Source: Laburnicola sp. R22_1 (lineage: Eukaryota; Ascomycota; Dothideomycetes; Pleosporales; Didymosphaeriaceae). Taken from it: 64,000 nucleotides of DNA. The DNA is taken from contig JACONQ010000010.1 in assembly GCA_014281115.1 (NCBI GenBank), forward strand, positions 2,604,001 to 2,668,000, written 5' to 3'. The position numbers were made by a program, and so were the translations under genes. The notes under the pieces are model-generated. The model was not told where the DNA came from. It saw only the letters and a list, made by a program, of their open reading frames with translations, and did no database searches. Position 1 is the stretch's first letter. Each line of letters opens with the position of its first letter. Of the stretch, positions 12,679 through 23,565 are shown piece after piece.

Positions 12679-12933
12679 AGGGCTCTGTGCAGCATATTTT
12701 GGCGCAAGCCAAACGGCCCAGCACAAAACGGGCCCCAGCACAAAACGGGCCCCCGTTTTGCTCTGTTGAGGACAGTACGTCTGGGTCTTTCTACCCCTTC
12801 CAGCCTCGTGCTGTGCGTCCGCTTCTCCCTCTTTCCACTTTATAGTCTCTAATTAAGGACATTTTATCCTAGATCTTTTCTATGCTACTACTTTAAACAC
12901 ATCCGCTTCCTAACGTCATGCGCTACGTCTTTC
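12679..12933 (+). repeat. ~250-base direct repeat, copy 1
   Basis: Begins GGGCTCTGTGCAGCATATTT and ends GCGCTACGTCTTTC. It matches 14803-15041 along its length with mainly transition differences. It holds a GC-rich hairpin motif, AAAACGGGCCC followed by CCGTTTT, and has an extra 17-base unit (AGCACAAAACGGGCCCC) compared with copy 2. Each copy lies upstream of one copy of the unknown paired gene (13373-14645 and 15142-16080). It could be an LTR, a conserved 5' region carried by the duplication, or another transposon end. Confidence 0.75.
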
Positions 12934-13372
12934 TGGTGGGTAAACCTCACCTCAACGCGACTAGTACTTACACCAAGCAGGATTCCAACGCCAATAAGTC
13001 GCTCCTAAGCCATGCGCGTGCTCAAATAAGAGAAGAGGGGGTATAATAGGTATCCTACTAACAATTTTACTAACTCTATAGTTTATTTCCTTGGTTAGGG
13101 CTTTCCTGTCTCTGCTTGCGGTTGCGGAAGCTAAGGATCTAGACTATGTCCAGTTAAAGCTCCTGCCACACAAGCTGTCTCTTGATCGCCGCCCACCCGC
13201 TTCGCCTGCCTACGAAACACCTTAAACTACTCCAGACGAGTCCCCCTCTCGCCCACACACCACTGCGAACGCCCAGCCGTCCGACTCTCTCCCTGCCATG
13301 GGCGACTGGCAGTCACACCCCGCAGGTTCTGCTCCTTAACTAACCACACTAGGAACAGCGAATAGCGATAGC

Positions 13373-14645
13373 CTTGTTGCCAAGTATACTACACTAGAAG
13401 ATTACCCATCTCCCTATAAGCAGGCTGCAAGTGTTAATACAGAGATGTTAGACCATAGTAAAGATACCGCTATAGTGCCGACAGCAAGCTGCTCTATGTC
13501 CTATATTCTAACGCTTCCAACGTCTGAAAATGCGAGCAACACACTAACTATAGCTGCCAACTTAAACAAGCCGGCAAACAATATTATAAGTGATGTGGCG
13601 GAGACTACTCCCTTGCCCTTGTCCTTCCAAACAGAGCGTCACACCGAGTGCTCTTTAGCGTTACTATCCTAGGCCTCCTTAAACTAGAGCCTAAGCCTAG
13701 TACATAATAGTATGTATGCATGGTTGGCATCATCGCCCCCACCCACTTGTTACCTTCGCAATTTAAGACGGCTAGACTCTCTATATAGAGGCAGTTCTCC
13801 GCGTGGGCTTAAGAATGCAGGAGAGATTATTAAGCTTAGTGACTATTTTCTTTAAGAAGATGCAGTAAGCTTTATAGAGTCCTATCGCCATAGATGGCGA
13901 CTAGAGGGCCTCTGGCACCGCCCTCCACTAAGCAATCCAACTACCGGCAACTCAGTAGTAGAGAGGATGCTTAAGAGCCTCCGCTGTGCCGAGACTACTA
14001 AGCATAAGTCTGCTATGGATTCAGTTAGGCTTAAAATGGCGAGGATTTTTCTTTACCATTATTTCGAGCAAAAAAGCATTAATATACAAAAGGATCCAAA
14101 CCTCCCAAACCTACTTTCCCAGGGTAAGAGAATATCCAGCGTCGTCCTAGACATAATCCTAGAAGACATGTATAGCCGCCACAACAAACAGGTTAGTCTA
14201 CGAGTGAGGAAGAAGCGCCGACAGAGCGTGAAAGATTATAAGAAGCTGGGTAAACGATAGTCTATTCTAGCAGCCTACCTAGGAATCGGGATTATAGTAA
14301 CTTGCAGTAGGAGCCTCGAAACTCGCATATAAGATCTAAGTCTACGCTTAGGAGTTTATTATCCGTTAATACCGTTAGGAACAACACAAAATTCACAGAG
14401 AGAATAATAATGGCTCTGTTAACATATATACTAAACGTATACCCTCAAGGCGTTAGAGCCAACCAAATGGCAGACCCTTTCGTTCAATGCATTATGGAGG
14501 GAGCCCCATTATCCGCATGGCCAGCAGCGGAGACATTAGCTGATATTGACGGATATGAACAGGAAAAGGAGAAAGAGCGCTATGAAAAGGATGAATGGCA
14601 GCCAGTGGCCCCTAAAAAAAACTTTGTGCGGCTCATCTCGATGTA
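13373..14645 (+). pseudogene. Unknown protein family, copy 1, broken
   Basis: A single frame runs from about 13373 to 14260 with stops at 13670 and shortly after; reading then moves to another frame by 14380 and continues to 14645. I do not recognise the product. It is called because its reading matches that of a second copy downstream: EDAVSFIESY here against EDAGSFIKYF, SNPTTGNSVVER against TNPTSGGTAIES, RLKMARIFLYHYFEQ against RLRIARIVLYYYFE, DIILEDMYS against DKILEDMYR, and LTYILNVYPQGV against ITYIINAYSQGV (the Q is a stop in copy 2). Similarity maintained at the protein level between two copies with different stops suggests a formerly functional gene. The middle is basic (RVRKKRRQSVKDYKKLGKR). 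Confidence 0.65.
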
Positions 14646-14802
14646 AGAGGCTTAGCGTTGTCGAACCACGCTCCAAAGAAAATGTTATATAATCTATTCT
14701 TGGCAGGTTGCGGGAGAGAAATCCTCTGAAACCTGCTTAGTAATAAGCATAGCCACAGCAGGGGGCCGCTCCTGCGCATCATGCCTTTCTGCATGGCCCT
14801 AT

Positions 14803-15041
14803 GGGGCTCTGTGCAGCGTATCTTGGCGCAAGCCAAACGGCCCAGCACAAAACGGGCCCCCGTTTTGCTCTGTTGAGGACAGTACGTCTGGGTCCTTCTA
14901 CCCCTTCCGCCCTCGTGCTGTACGTCCGCTTCTCCCTCTTTCCACTTTACAGTCTCTAATTGAGGACATTTCATCCTACAATGTTTTCTGTGCTGCTACT
15001 TTGAACACATCTGCTTCCTAACGTTATGCGCTACGTCTTTC
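14803..15041 (+). repeat. ~250-base direct repeat, copy 2
   Basis: Same sequence as 12679-12933 without the 17-base internal duplication. It ends about 100 bases before the second copy of the unknown gene, whereas copy 1 ends about 440 bases before its partner becomes readable. Confidence 0.75.
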
Positions 15042-15141
15042 ATAAAGTGGCACACTATTCTTTAGAGTATTTACTATCTTAGTGTTAGTATTTAGTGACC
15101 ATGCTTAAGATCCCCTTAAAGACGAGACTATAATAGAGATC

Positions 15142-16080
15142 ATGAAACTCGGTGACTTATTCCTGCGAGAGGATGCTGGGAGCTTTATTAAATACTTCTG
15201 TCTCGGCTGGAGTTAGAATGGCCTTTGGGATCGCCCTTCGTTAACGAACCCGACTAGTGGCGGAACAGCGATAGAAAGCTCTTTAAGTTAATAGTTTCTA
15301 CTGTGCTGAAGTACTTGAGCAGGATTTTGTATTAGATCCTTTTAGGCTGCGAATAGCAAGGATTGTTCTCTATTACTACTTTGAGTAATTACGCGTTAGT
15401 TCGCTAAGTAACCCGGACTTATTAAGTCGACGTTTACGTGGCAGGGATATGGCTAGTATTATAATGGACAAAATCCTTGAGGATATGTATCGCTCTAAAA
15501 AAGATTAAATTGATTCGCGCGCATGGTAACGACGCCGAGCCAGCCTGCATAAGCACAAACAAATCGGGAAACGATGGTGCATGGTAGTCACTCACCTTGG
15601 GTTAGGTATTCTAATAGCTTGTCACCCTAGCTTTGCAGCTCAAATGTAGGTGATCGTCCTAAATGGAGAGCAAGCTCACCAAGCGTACAGCAATGGCACC
15701 ACATTCACTGAGGAAATGATAGCGGTTCCTATAACGTATATAATTAATGCATACTCCTAAGGCGTCGATCTTAGTCGCACACTGGACCCTCTGGTCAGGT
15801 GCTTAATTAAAGGAGGGCCACCTTCCTCGCCGTGGCTTGGCGAGGCAGTTTTAACCACTATCACCGAATACACACAGGACGCAGAGAAGCAGAGCAATGC
15901 ATTCAGAGAGTATTGGCAGTTGTTAGAGTTTCTAGAGGGCTTTGTACAGATATTGTAGTACCTATTGAAATGAATATTATTCTGCTTCGGTCAACCTTAC
16001 GTAATGGTACGATGGGAATGTATTTTGTCGGCTGGGAGCCCACGAAATTCTCCAGGATCCTAACGGACCCCTTAGGTTAG
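15142..16080 (+). pseudogene. Unknown protein family, copy 2, broken
   Basis: Paralogue of 13373-14645. The ATG at 15142 opens MKLGDLFLREDAGSFIKYF; TAG at 15214 and several later stops (TAA/TAG near 15290, 15390 and 15760) interrupt it. Downstream the frame reads DKILEDMYR, LGLGILIACHPSF, ITYIINAY and LDPLVRCLIKGGPPSSPWLG, parallel to copy 1, and a last open stretch ends VGWEPTKFSRILTDPLG. No known domain recognised. Lying in the same block as a captain-like recombinase, the pair could be cargo of the same element, but no element boundaries are visible. Confidence 0.6.
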
Positions 16081-16259
16081 AGTCACTGTGCTATTTATAG
16101 CCCTTCTAAGTTATATAAGTGCCTAATCTCTTCTTTCACTTCTGCTAGATATAAACTGTTGGGACGCAGTTATGTAATCAGATGACTGGAAATTATATAG
16201 TCAGTCTAACGTTAGTTCCCTAAGTTAGACTTCAATTAATCAAGCACACATAAACAACC

Positions 16260-16649
16260 ATGCTGGTGGATTGGAGGCCAGACACGCCTCTTGGGGTATT
16301 TATTAAAGAGCATCGCCATACAACCTAAGCGAAGAAGTTTAAAGGTAGAGTCTTTAATAATAAAGGGAGGGAACAAACAACTAGAACCCACCATAACTTA
16401 AAGCTCGATCCACACGAGATTGAGGGGGTTTTGGAGGTGCAGAGGTTTCTTTTACTAAAACTAGCAAGGCAGAATAACAGAGCGAAAGGGCTATCTCAAA
16501 GTAAGCCAACTAGTCTTGAAGACCTCGGGCGATTCATGGCAGATACAGCCCAGGCAGTCCAGGCAACATGGAATAAAGGTGGCAAAAAGGGGCGCACTTT
16601 GAAAAGCTTGTATGCAAGTACTGTGATTACTAGGGAAAGTAGTGAATGA
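16260..16649 (+). pseudogene. Small basic protein of unknown function with one stop
   Basis: From the ATG at 16260 the frame reads MLVDWRPDTPLGVFIKEH, meets a TAA near 16326 that would be CAA before a C-to-T change, and continues open to 16649 (LDPHEIEGVLEVQRFLLLKL, LEDLGRFMADTAQAVQATW). About 129 codons, rich in Lys and Arg. It is the last readable gene of the 8.5-16.65 kb accessory block. No homologue recognised; a single mutation separates it from an intact frame, so it may have been a real gene. Confidence 0.5.
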
Positions 16650-17038
16650 GGGGACCCCTGGATGTAGGAATCTCGACGAGAACTCATCTGGTTAGCTAGT
16701 ACTTTGTACGGCCGCCCTGAGTGGAAGGGTAACCCCCTCCAACGGAAAAAAATTTGTTAAAACCCGTTGGCTTATCAGTGATCGTACTAGCCGAAAGGGG
16801 TTGGATATGGTAAGCCGAAGGCTGGGTTGGTTCTCGGGGATAGAGTAGGATTGCAAAGCACGAGTGCAATAGAGCGTATTGAATACTTTGTAATCTTAGT
16901 GAAAAGACTCGTTGCAAGTGGTTTAACATTGTTGTAGATAGTCTTAACTTAACTAACTTATCGGTGGTTTAATTTAGTATTCTATCTAGCCTCGGCAGTT
17001 GCATTTGCCGTCCTAACGTTATAAGGTCGGTTAATCTT
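16650..17038. other. Spacer, nothing recognised
   Basis: Short mixed-composition spacer between the broken small gene and the minisatellite. No motif or repeat seen. Confidence 0.4.
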
Positions 17039-17296
17039 GAAACTAAATATTTATAAAAACTAAATGTTTATAAAAACTAAATATTTATAAAAACTAAATG
17101 TTTATAAAAACTAAATGTTTATAAAAACTAAATATTTATAAAAACTAAATGTTTATAAAAACTAAATGTTTATAAAAACTAAATGTTTATAAAAACTAAA
17201 TGTTTATAAAAACTAAATGTTTATATAGGTAAAATGTTTATATAAATAAAATGTTTAACGTATATAAATAAAATGTTTATATAAATAAAATGTTTA
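17039..17296. repeat. 17-base minisatellite
   Basis: About eleven head-to-tail copies of ATAAAAACTAAATGTTT, with one-base variants (ATGTTT or ATATTT), followed by several degenerate copies of the type ATATAAATAAAATGTTT to about 17296. Confidence 0.95.
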
Positions 17297-17300
17297 TTAA

Positions 17301-18034
17301 GTTACGCCCCGCCATATCCGGACTATACGCCTTATTTAGTTTTAATTACAGGATATGCCGCCGGGCGGAGGTGCCGGAACTTTCCACCTTATTAAGGTAT
17401 AGCGGGAACAACCGGAGCTCAAAAGTTATTCCCTTGCTCCCGCTAGGACGAATAGAGTAAGATATTACCTTTCTAATATTAAATACAGTAATCGTCTACC
17501 CAAGGGGAAGAGGCACGGTCTATCACGACTCCTGGGCGACGGGGCTGGAGGACGAGGGCATCGCGACAAGTAACGTCATCCCAGCCACAGCTACTATATT
17601 GAAGGGAATCTTTTCTGGATCACGAGAAAAATGATTATCTCTACTCCGAATACGACTAACGAGGTGGAAATAGATGCTACAAACGTACTTAGGGATACAC
17701 CACTAAGCTCTTGTGCCTTTAAAAAAGACTGACTGGCAGCTACGTTTAATGACAATTGCGACATGGTACCGTCTGTACGATAACGCCGTCGCTACCACGA
17801 TCTATATACCTCAAGGTCATGATCTTGATGGTCTCAATTAAATTTTAATCACGTAGGCATGCAGTTAAAAGCAATGTCTTACCATAAACGTTCTAGTGGT
17901 AGCAACGGAAACATTTTTAATTTTTGGTTGCGCCCGCTATACCTCGTCAAGTTGGCCATGCTCCGACATCTCCGTCCGGCGGCATGTCACGTGATAAAAT
18001 TTTCATGCGGCGTGGTCGGGTATAGCGGGCTAAC
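17301..18034. mobile_element. Possible DNA element with imperfect ~100-base inverted ends
   Basis: The left end (GTTACGCCCCGCCATATCCG onward, through ATATGCCGCCGGGCGGAGG and GGTATAGCGGGA near 17405) matches the reverse complement of the right end (GCCCGCTATACC near 17930 through TATAGCGGGCTAAC at 18034). The arms align over roughly 100 bases with many mismatches. The interior has no transposase that I recognise, so this would be a non-autonomous or old element. No clear target duplication is visible at the proposed ends. Confidence 0.5.
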
Positions 18035-18152
18035 TATCATGGTCTTGATTCGATTCTTCCAATTCATTGACATCATGGACCTAAACAAGGCTCTAAGTCT
18101 CATTTTAGTACGTTGTTGTCCTTTCAAGCTTGTTACAAAGTACCTATGGTAT

Positions 18153-19072
18153 TAACTAAAGCGATTCGCTCAGGACTGGAACGAGACCGACCCGAAAGCA
18201 GACAACGAAGAGCTTACCCAGTTACTCCTTGCTGTTCAACTGTGGAGTAAGAACGTTCAGGACACACTACAGCGTCGGTCGGATACACTCCAGATTTCTA
18301 ATACTCTCACCTACGTCACAGGGATGTGGTCCGGACAAACGAACCAACCACTGGATCGCGAAGCTTTACTAATGTGCCTCGGCGAGCTTCTAAACGCACA
18401 AACAATTCCTTATCAGAGCGAAATAGTCAAGAAGGATCAATTGACCAGGATGTTAATCCAGGTGCCGGAGGATTTGTGGAGGATGATCTTGGCAACTATC
18501 AAAGCGTTCGTAATTCGAACAGCTCAGACGCCGAGGGGTTGTTCGTTCCCAATAGCCACAATCCCAACAACAGAGGCCTGGGTTTGAATCTTGGTGATTA
18601 TAACGATAATGTTCCCGCTTTCAACGGTGACAATCTTTTTAGTTGGGGTATAGACGTTGAAATGCCAAGTTACTTTAAAGACGCTATAGGGCTATTCGAA
18701 GATGGTTGGGTGCTTACAAACAATTCAGAAATGGTAAACTCTAAAGATGTGGAGGGTGAAACTGCGCCGGCAGACAAAACGAGGGAGATTACAGGATTAT
18801 TAAGCTTTCAACCATCGTTGAACCCGGACATGCTGAGTCTTAACGGCGTGGAGGGCTACGTTCATAATTCTGCTAACTAATTGGCAGAATTTCCAAACAC
18901 TCAACTAATACAAAACGCAAATGTTCTGGGTCCTGAAGACATAAAGGAAATTAAATCGTACCTTCAAAGCGCTTACTATATAGGATTCCGTCCACTATAC
19001 CAAACTCCAGAAGAGGATATGTCGAAGAGCGCAGTTTACAATATGTTTAATCCGCTTATATATGGGCGTTAA
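18153..19072 (+). pseudogene. Unknown acidic protein, frameshifted
   Basis: Two consecutive frames look coding. The first (about 18185-18470) reads NEELTQLLLAVQLWSKNV and LDREALLMCLGELLNAQTIP. The second takes over near 18440-18480 and continues VEDDLGNYQSVRNSNSSDAE, NLFSWGIDVEMPSYFKDAIG and LFEDGWVLTNNSEMV to a TAA at 18878, which may be a former CAA because the same frame stays open to 19072 (LGPEDIKEIKSYLQSAYYIG). The Asn/Asp-rich C-terminus ending in an aromatic-acidic segment is reminiscent of fungal transcription factor C-termini, but I cannot assign a family. Probably a decayed gene with a one-base frameshift. Confidence 0.5.
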
Positions 19073-19079
19073 CTAACTT

Positions 19080-20083
19080 GGCCGCTAATATGTAACCTTC
19101 TTCTTACGCTAATTCCTGCTCCTTTGTCTATAATAGAGCCCGAGTCTTAGGATTAGGCAGAGGAGATGTTCTTGAACGATGGAGTTTCCGCCACTCTATT
19201 TAAGTCAATGCTCCTAGTCGTGGTGGACACCCTCAAAAAAAAAAAAAAGGTATTCCTTCTTGGCTCCGGGTCCCCACCATTATCTATCCAGAGATGTTTG
19301 GATAATTGTTCGTGGGTAAAGGTTACCCAAGATGTACGTTCTCTCGATTATTCTGTACGATTCTTCAACTCACGCGACAGCCTGCCATCCACCCCGGTGT
19401 TGAAAGCACATTAATGCTCGTGCACTTGGCAACAGCCAGCTTTCACAATACAAACGATGACAAGATGGACGCACGAGATCTTCGAATGGACTTCATAAAG
19501 CCATGTTGGGCCCCTATCGAAACGAAGCGGTCCTTTAGGGACTCGGCATGGATCCGGAACAAGCTCTATATTAGAGATTCCAGATGGCAGTTGAGACATC
19601 ACTTAAAGATTTTCCCTCGAAAGAGCTGCTTATCGAACATACTAGCTCTAATAACGTAAGCCTAGACAGCAAAAAGCTTTGCTAAACCTAGGTGCTGCTG
19701 TGCCTCTTGTGCACAGGCGGCACAGATCGCAATTCTATGGAGTGGCAAGCTAGTGCCCGGGAGCTAATGTTTCAAATACGCCGTGTTGGTGTTGCGTTTG
19801 TATACCATTTATGTTTGTTATTTGATTTCACTTTGGGTATATAACGAATCATATCAGTCGTCTAAAAGGAAGAGCTAGCGTTGATGAGTGGAGGCTTCAG
19901 ACGGGGCGACACCTTAGTGCAGTGGATCTCTCAACGATCAATCCCCTTCTTAACAGCATTGATCCGTGCCGCTCTCGCTAGGCTAGATATTGCAGGTGAC
20001 TAGAGGCCCCTACGAGGGGGTATCCGGTACACCTAGGAGACTCATAGGAGGGTTATAGGCGTGGTGCCTAATGATATATCTCC
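19080..20083. other. Intergenic region
   Basis: Normal composition with a 14-base A run near 19235. Short overlapping frames (19306-19659 plus, 19411-19602 minus) have no recognisable content. The right part is the 3' flank of the FunK1 kinase pseudogene. Confidence 0.35.
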
Positions 20084-22577
20084 TTATTGCTCTAATTCCT
20101 TCAAATCATCCCGTGCTGCCCGAAGTATCTCGTTCATCTCAAAGTACAACTTCGGATTTGGATCCCTCCACCTCCTACCATTGGGGAATACCTTCCTTCG
20201 CAATCTATTGACGCAAGGGATTAATGGCTGGTAATATTCCGCAAAGTATTCCTGGGCGGTTTTGTGAAAGATTGCATCATCAGATACAATCCCTAGTTTC
20301 ATAGTAGCTAGCTCCTCCGTATCCGCAAAATTCCATTTGTCGAACCGTGGTACCACCCTCTCTTGCGATCTGTTGTAGTGAATACATATCCAGAATAACA
20401 CCCAGAAGAACGACTCGAGATCGTGCATGAATGAGTGTGGCTCTTCGTCGTCTAGAAGCGCACCGATCGCCATGAATGCTCGTGTGCCGGTCTTCCCTCG
20501 CGCTCCTGAAGACTTCTCCCGCTGCTCCTTGATGGCAAGGTCGAGGTCGATTAAGAACGCGCGCTAGGAGGGGTTATTATTCTCTTCGTTCATTATAAGG
20601 TTGTTTGGTGAGATATTACGTTGTAGCATACCGGCTCGTGTGTGCAACGACTTGTATCCTTGGATGCAGCCTTCTAACGCAGCGAGAAGGCTAGTCTGGG
20701 AGCTTGCTTTGTAGATAGCCTTCCCATAGTCACGGACGATGACGCGACGATGCACCCGATTTGCTGTCGGCCTTCCGCCCTTTGTTGGAGAGCTCGAACA
20801 GGTTCGCTTAGCAGGCGGCAACGGTGCGCCGGTGCAGCTGGAGGACCGCTTGCGCCCGGCGACGCTGCTGCTCCGGCCTATCCGCGAGACGCGACGCCCA
20901 GCCGTGCTTGGAGGCGGCATCGAGCTTTCCGGTCTGTAGTTTGTCGCTTTTGTCATGTCCAAGCCACGTCGTACGCTTCTGCCGATATCGTCGTCCTGGC
21001 CGCCCACACAGACCGTCTCGTGGTGATAGTATCTCGCGACGTTGACCACGTCCTTCTCAGTCGCCTCGCGCAGCAATTCGCCCTCCTCCTCGCGTTCCGG
21101 GAATTGCCATGAGTCTTTGATTATAAGAGATGTTCGCGAATCGTCTCCCTCGCGATGTGCTCTCTAGCAGGTTGTCGCTCGACCGGCGATATAGGATACC
21201 CGTTTCACAATCTCGTTAATGACGAGCCGCTTAGTGTGGTTGTCTCGTTGGATCTCGATGTACCGCTTGTCCCTGGCTGTGATGATCGTGGGGTCAAATC
21301 CAAGCTGCTCCTTGTTTAGCCACAAGAATCCGAGCACGGTGGACACGAGCTGTAGTCCATCTTCGTTGATGTCGAATTGTTCGGACGCGATGCCGCCCAG
21401 TTGGTTGAATTCCCACAGCCGCATAAGCGACCCGCACAGGGTAAAGCCGAGCACGAAGCGGCGGCTGTCCTGGGCCGCGAATACCTCCCTCGCATATCGC
21501 CCCAGGTCAAGCCACGCTTTGGACGCTATGTCCGCCGATGGATTGCTCTTGAGTTCTCTTGGTATGAGGATCTGCGACCAATGGCACTTGGAGTCAACGC
21601 CGGCGCTCGGGTCGTCTACGAAGCCGACATCCAACTTGCGGTCGGCGGTGGAGCCTTGCACGGGCTGGTGGGGCCGTGCCAGCGGCCGCCGTCGAGGCCT
21701 GGAGGCGGGCTGATTCTCTACTGCGAAGTCCAGGAGCTGGCTGGTAAGTGGCGCAAACTAGCTTAAGACGTCGCGTTCCCTCGCGTCTTCAGGCCAGCCC
21801 TGCCAGCCGCTCTCCTCTTGGTAAAGCGGATTATCCCCTTCTTTGCACTTGTTGAACACGGCCTGCGCCACTGACTTTAGACCTGGGACGCTTCCGAAGT
21901 AGGCTTTAAAGAAATCAGGGACATCGACGTATAGCTGTCCCAGTTCCTCCTTTAGCACGCCGTCCACATATTTACGGTGTTTGGTAGAGTTCGCGAAGCT
22001 GCCCGTGTTGTGCAGCCATGGCGTTTGTTGGATGGATGAGGCGGGGCGGGGAGGGGGGGTCGATTCGGTAACAGCGGCTTCGGCTTTATTCCAAATAACG
22101 TTGTTGGGTTCCTTGTTGAGAATCGCATTCCATAGAGGCTGTATTCGTTCTATATCGAATTCGTCGGAGCTGATTATAGAGTTAAGTTTCGAGAGGTGGC
22201 TGAAGAGATTACTCCCAGTTTTCGAGCGTAGAAGACGAGCAGCAGGAAGGACCTGAAGGGCTGAGACGAGGGCAAGCGACAGGTTCTGGATGTCTGAAAG
22301 TACGTTAGAACCCTATCTTGATATAGTTGGGCAGCGTTACCTTTATTTCCTATTTGATCTAACGCTTGCAAGGAAGGTGATATTCCTAGATCTTTGCATA
22401 TAGAATTGAATGAATCGCAAACACTATTTAGTCCATCTCCTATTGGTTTGGATTGGAGTATTTCTGACCGAGACGGAATTGTTATTGTTGGCAGACGCGT
22501 AGGTCGCGATTGGGTTGCTCGAACGATGTCGCGTTTGCGAATTTTTGTAGGACCAAGTATGTTGGCGAGAGCCTAGG
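20084..22577 (-). pseudogene. FunK1 fungal protein kinase, broken by stops
   Basis: Reading right to left, the FunK1 layout is nearly complete: CDSFNSICKDLGISPSLQAL, a 47-base GT-AG intron (22340-22294), ALVSALQVLPAARLLRSK, EEELGQLYVDVPDFFKAYFG-like segment near 21930, YAREVFAAQDSRRFVLGFTL, RDKRYIEIQRDN, then the C-lobe with LQRNISPNNLIMNEE, AFLIDLDLA, AFMAIGALL, SFMHDLESFFWVLFWICIHY and YYQPLIPCVNRLRRKVFP. TAG stops at 20564-20566, 21164-21166 and 21758-21760 interrupt it; at the first two the family has Trp, and TGG-to-TAG fits all three. The catalytic-loop Asp of the HRD motif is Asn (QRN, AAT), again a G-to-A change. Start uncertain: a CTAG acceptor-like site precedes 22576, so an upstream exon may exist. 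FunK1 kinases are expanded in many fungi; their substrates are mostly unknown. Confidence 0.88.
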
Positions 22578-23565
22578 TAACCGAAATGAAGTGCGATGTG
22601 AGAAGGAACGCTGAGAAGAAGATGGAAGGGGCGAAGGCGCGACAACGCGCAGACCAGGAGGCTGGTCTGGAAGAACGTCGGCACTCCTCGTCGGCTCAAG
22701 AGATCTGCTGAACGCTGGCTCTGACGCCAAGTTTCGCACATGCTTATGGGACGAAAGGTGCAGAGTGGTTATACTTAAAGGCTGCAACAATTCCTTGGAG
22801 TAGGAAATGCAAAGCTCTACCTATGTGCATCCTCTCCCTGGCCCTTAGTGACACCTTTTTCGTTCCTCGAGCATGGCGCTATAGGTTAATTCACGATTGG
22901 CCAGCCCAGTGGCAAAGCTTGATAACAATAGGAAGCAAGGAACCCAATTAATCGCACATAGCGAAGGCGCACATAGCGAAACGACAGTAAGGACGAGGAA
23001 GGGCAAAGCAGTTTGTAAGAGATGAAGCCTGAAGCTCTACAGCAAAGAGGGCGGGCAAGAGGAGAGTAGCGAGCGACTAGTTTCAGCCAATTATATCAAC
23101 ACGCTAATCCAGCCAATATGAAGCCCGCCGGGAGCCAAGAAGCGGAGAGCTGCAGCGCGGGCGAGGCCCGTCGAAGGTGTCGCGTTGAGCGGCCAAACAA
23201 AGTAAAGGGTTCTCGTCAGCCATAAAATAAGGGGGTGAACTTTTACTTTACTTGGATGATGGACCTACTGCGGGCTGGCCCGCGTGCTTTCCGAACATGT
23301 TATGGCTTAACCTCCATACTATATCATACCAGACTATTCTAATCACTAGGGGCTGCTAAGTCATGGTAGCTGTAATAGGTGCTTTGGAGGCAACGTGTTC
23401 GAGGTAGCCCAGAACAATGGGTAGCCCACCGCTTGAGACGCGAGCACAAAACAATGACTGCTGGCTGCACAGAAGATTACTAAAAATACAAATGGATTGC
23501 TAACAGATATATATCTATGGCGTCGGAGAGGAGGCCGACGGGGTCGGCAGCGTCCACGCTAGGGT
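22578..23565. other. Intergenic region
   Basis: Normal composition. The motif GCACATAGCGAA occurs twice near 22960-22980. No gene recognised; the left part may contain the first exon and promoter of the FunK1 pseudogene. Confidence 0.35.

Noticed and set aside
17039..17296. CRISPR-like array
   Set aside because: Units are directly adjacent 17-base copies without unique spacers, and the genome is eukaryotic; this is a minisatellite.
19850..20080. tRNA or other structured RNA in the compact GC patch
   Set aside because: No cloverleaf, B box or acceptor-stem pairing could be fitted.
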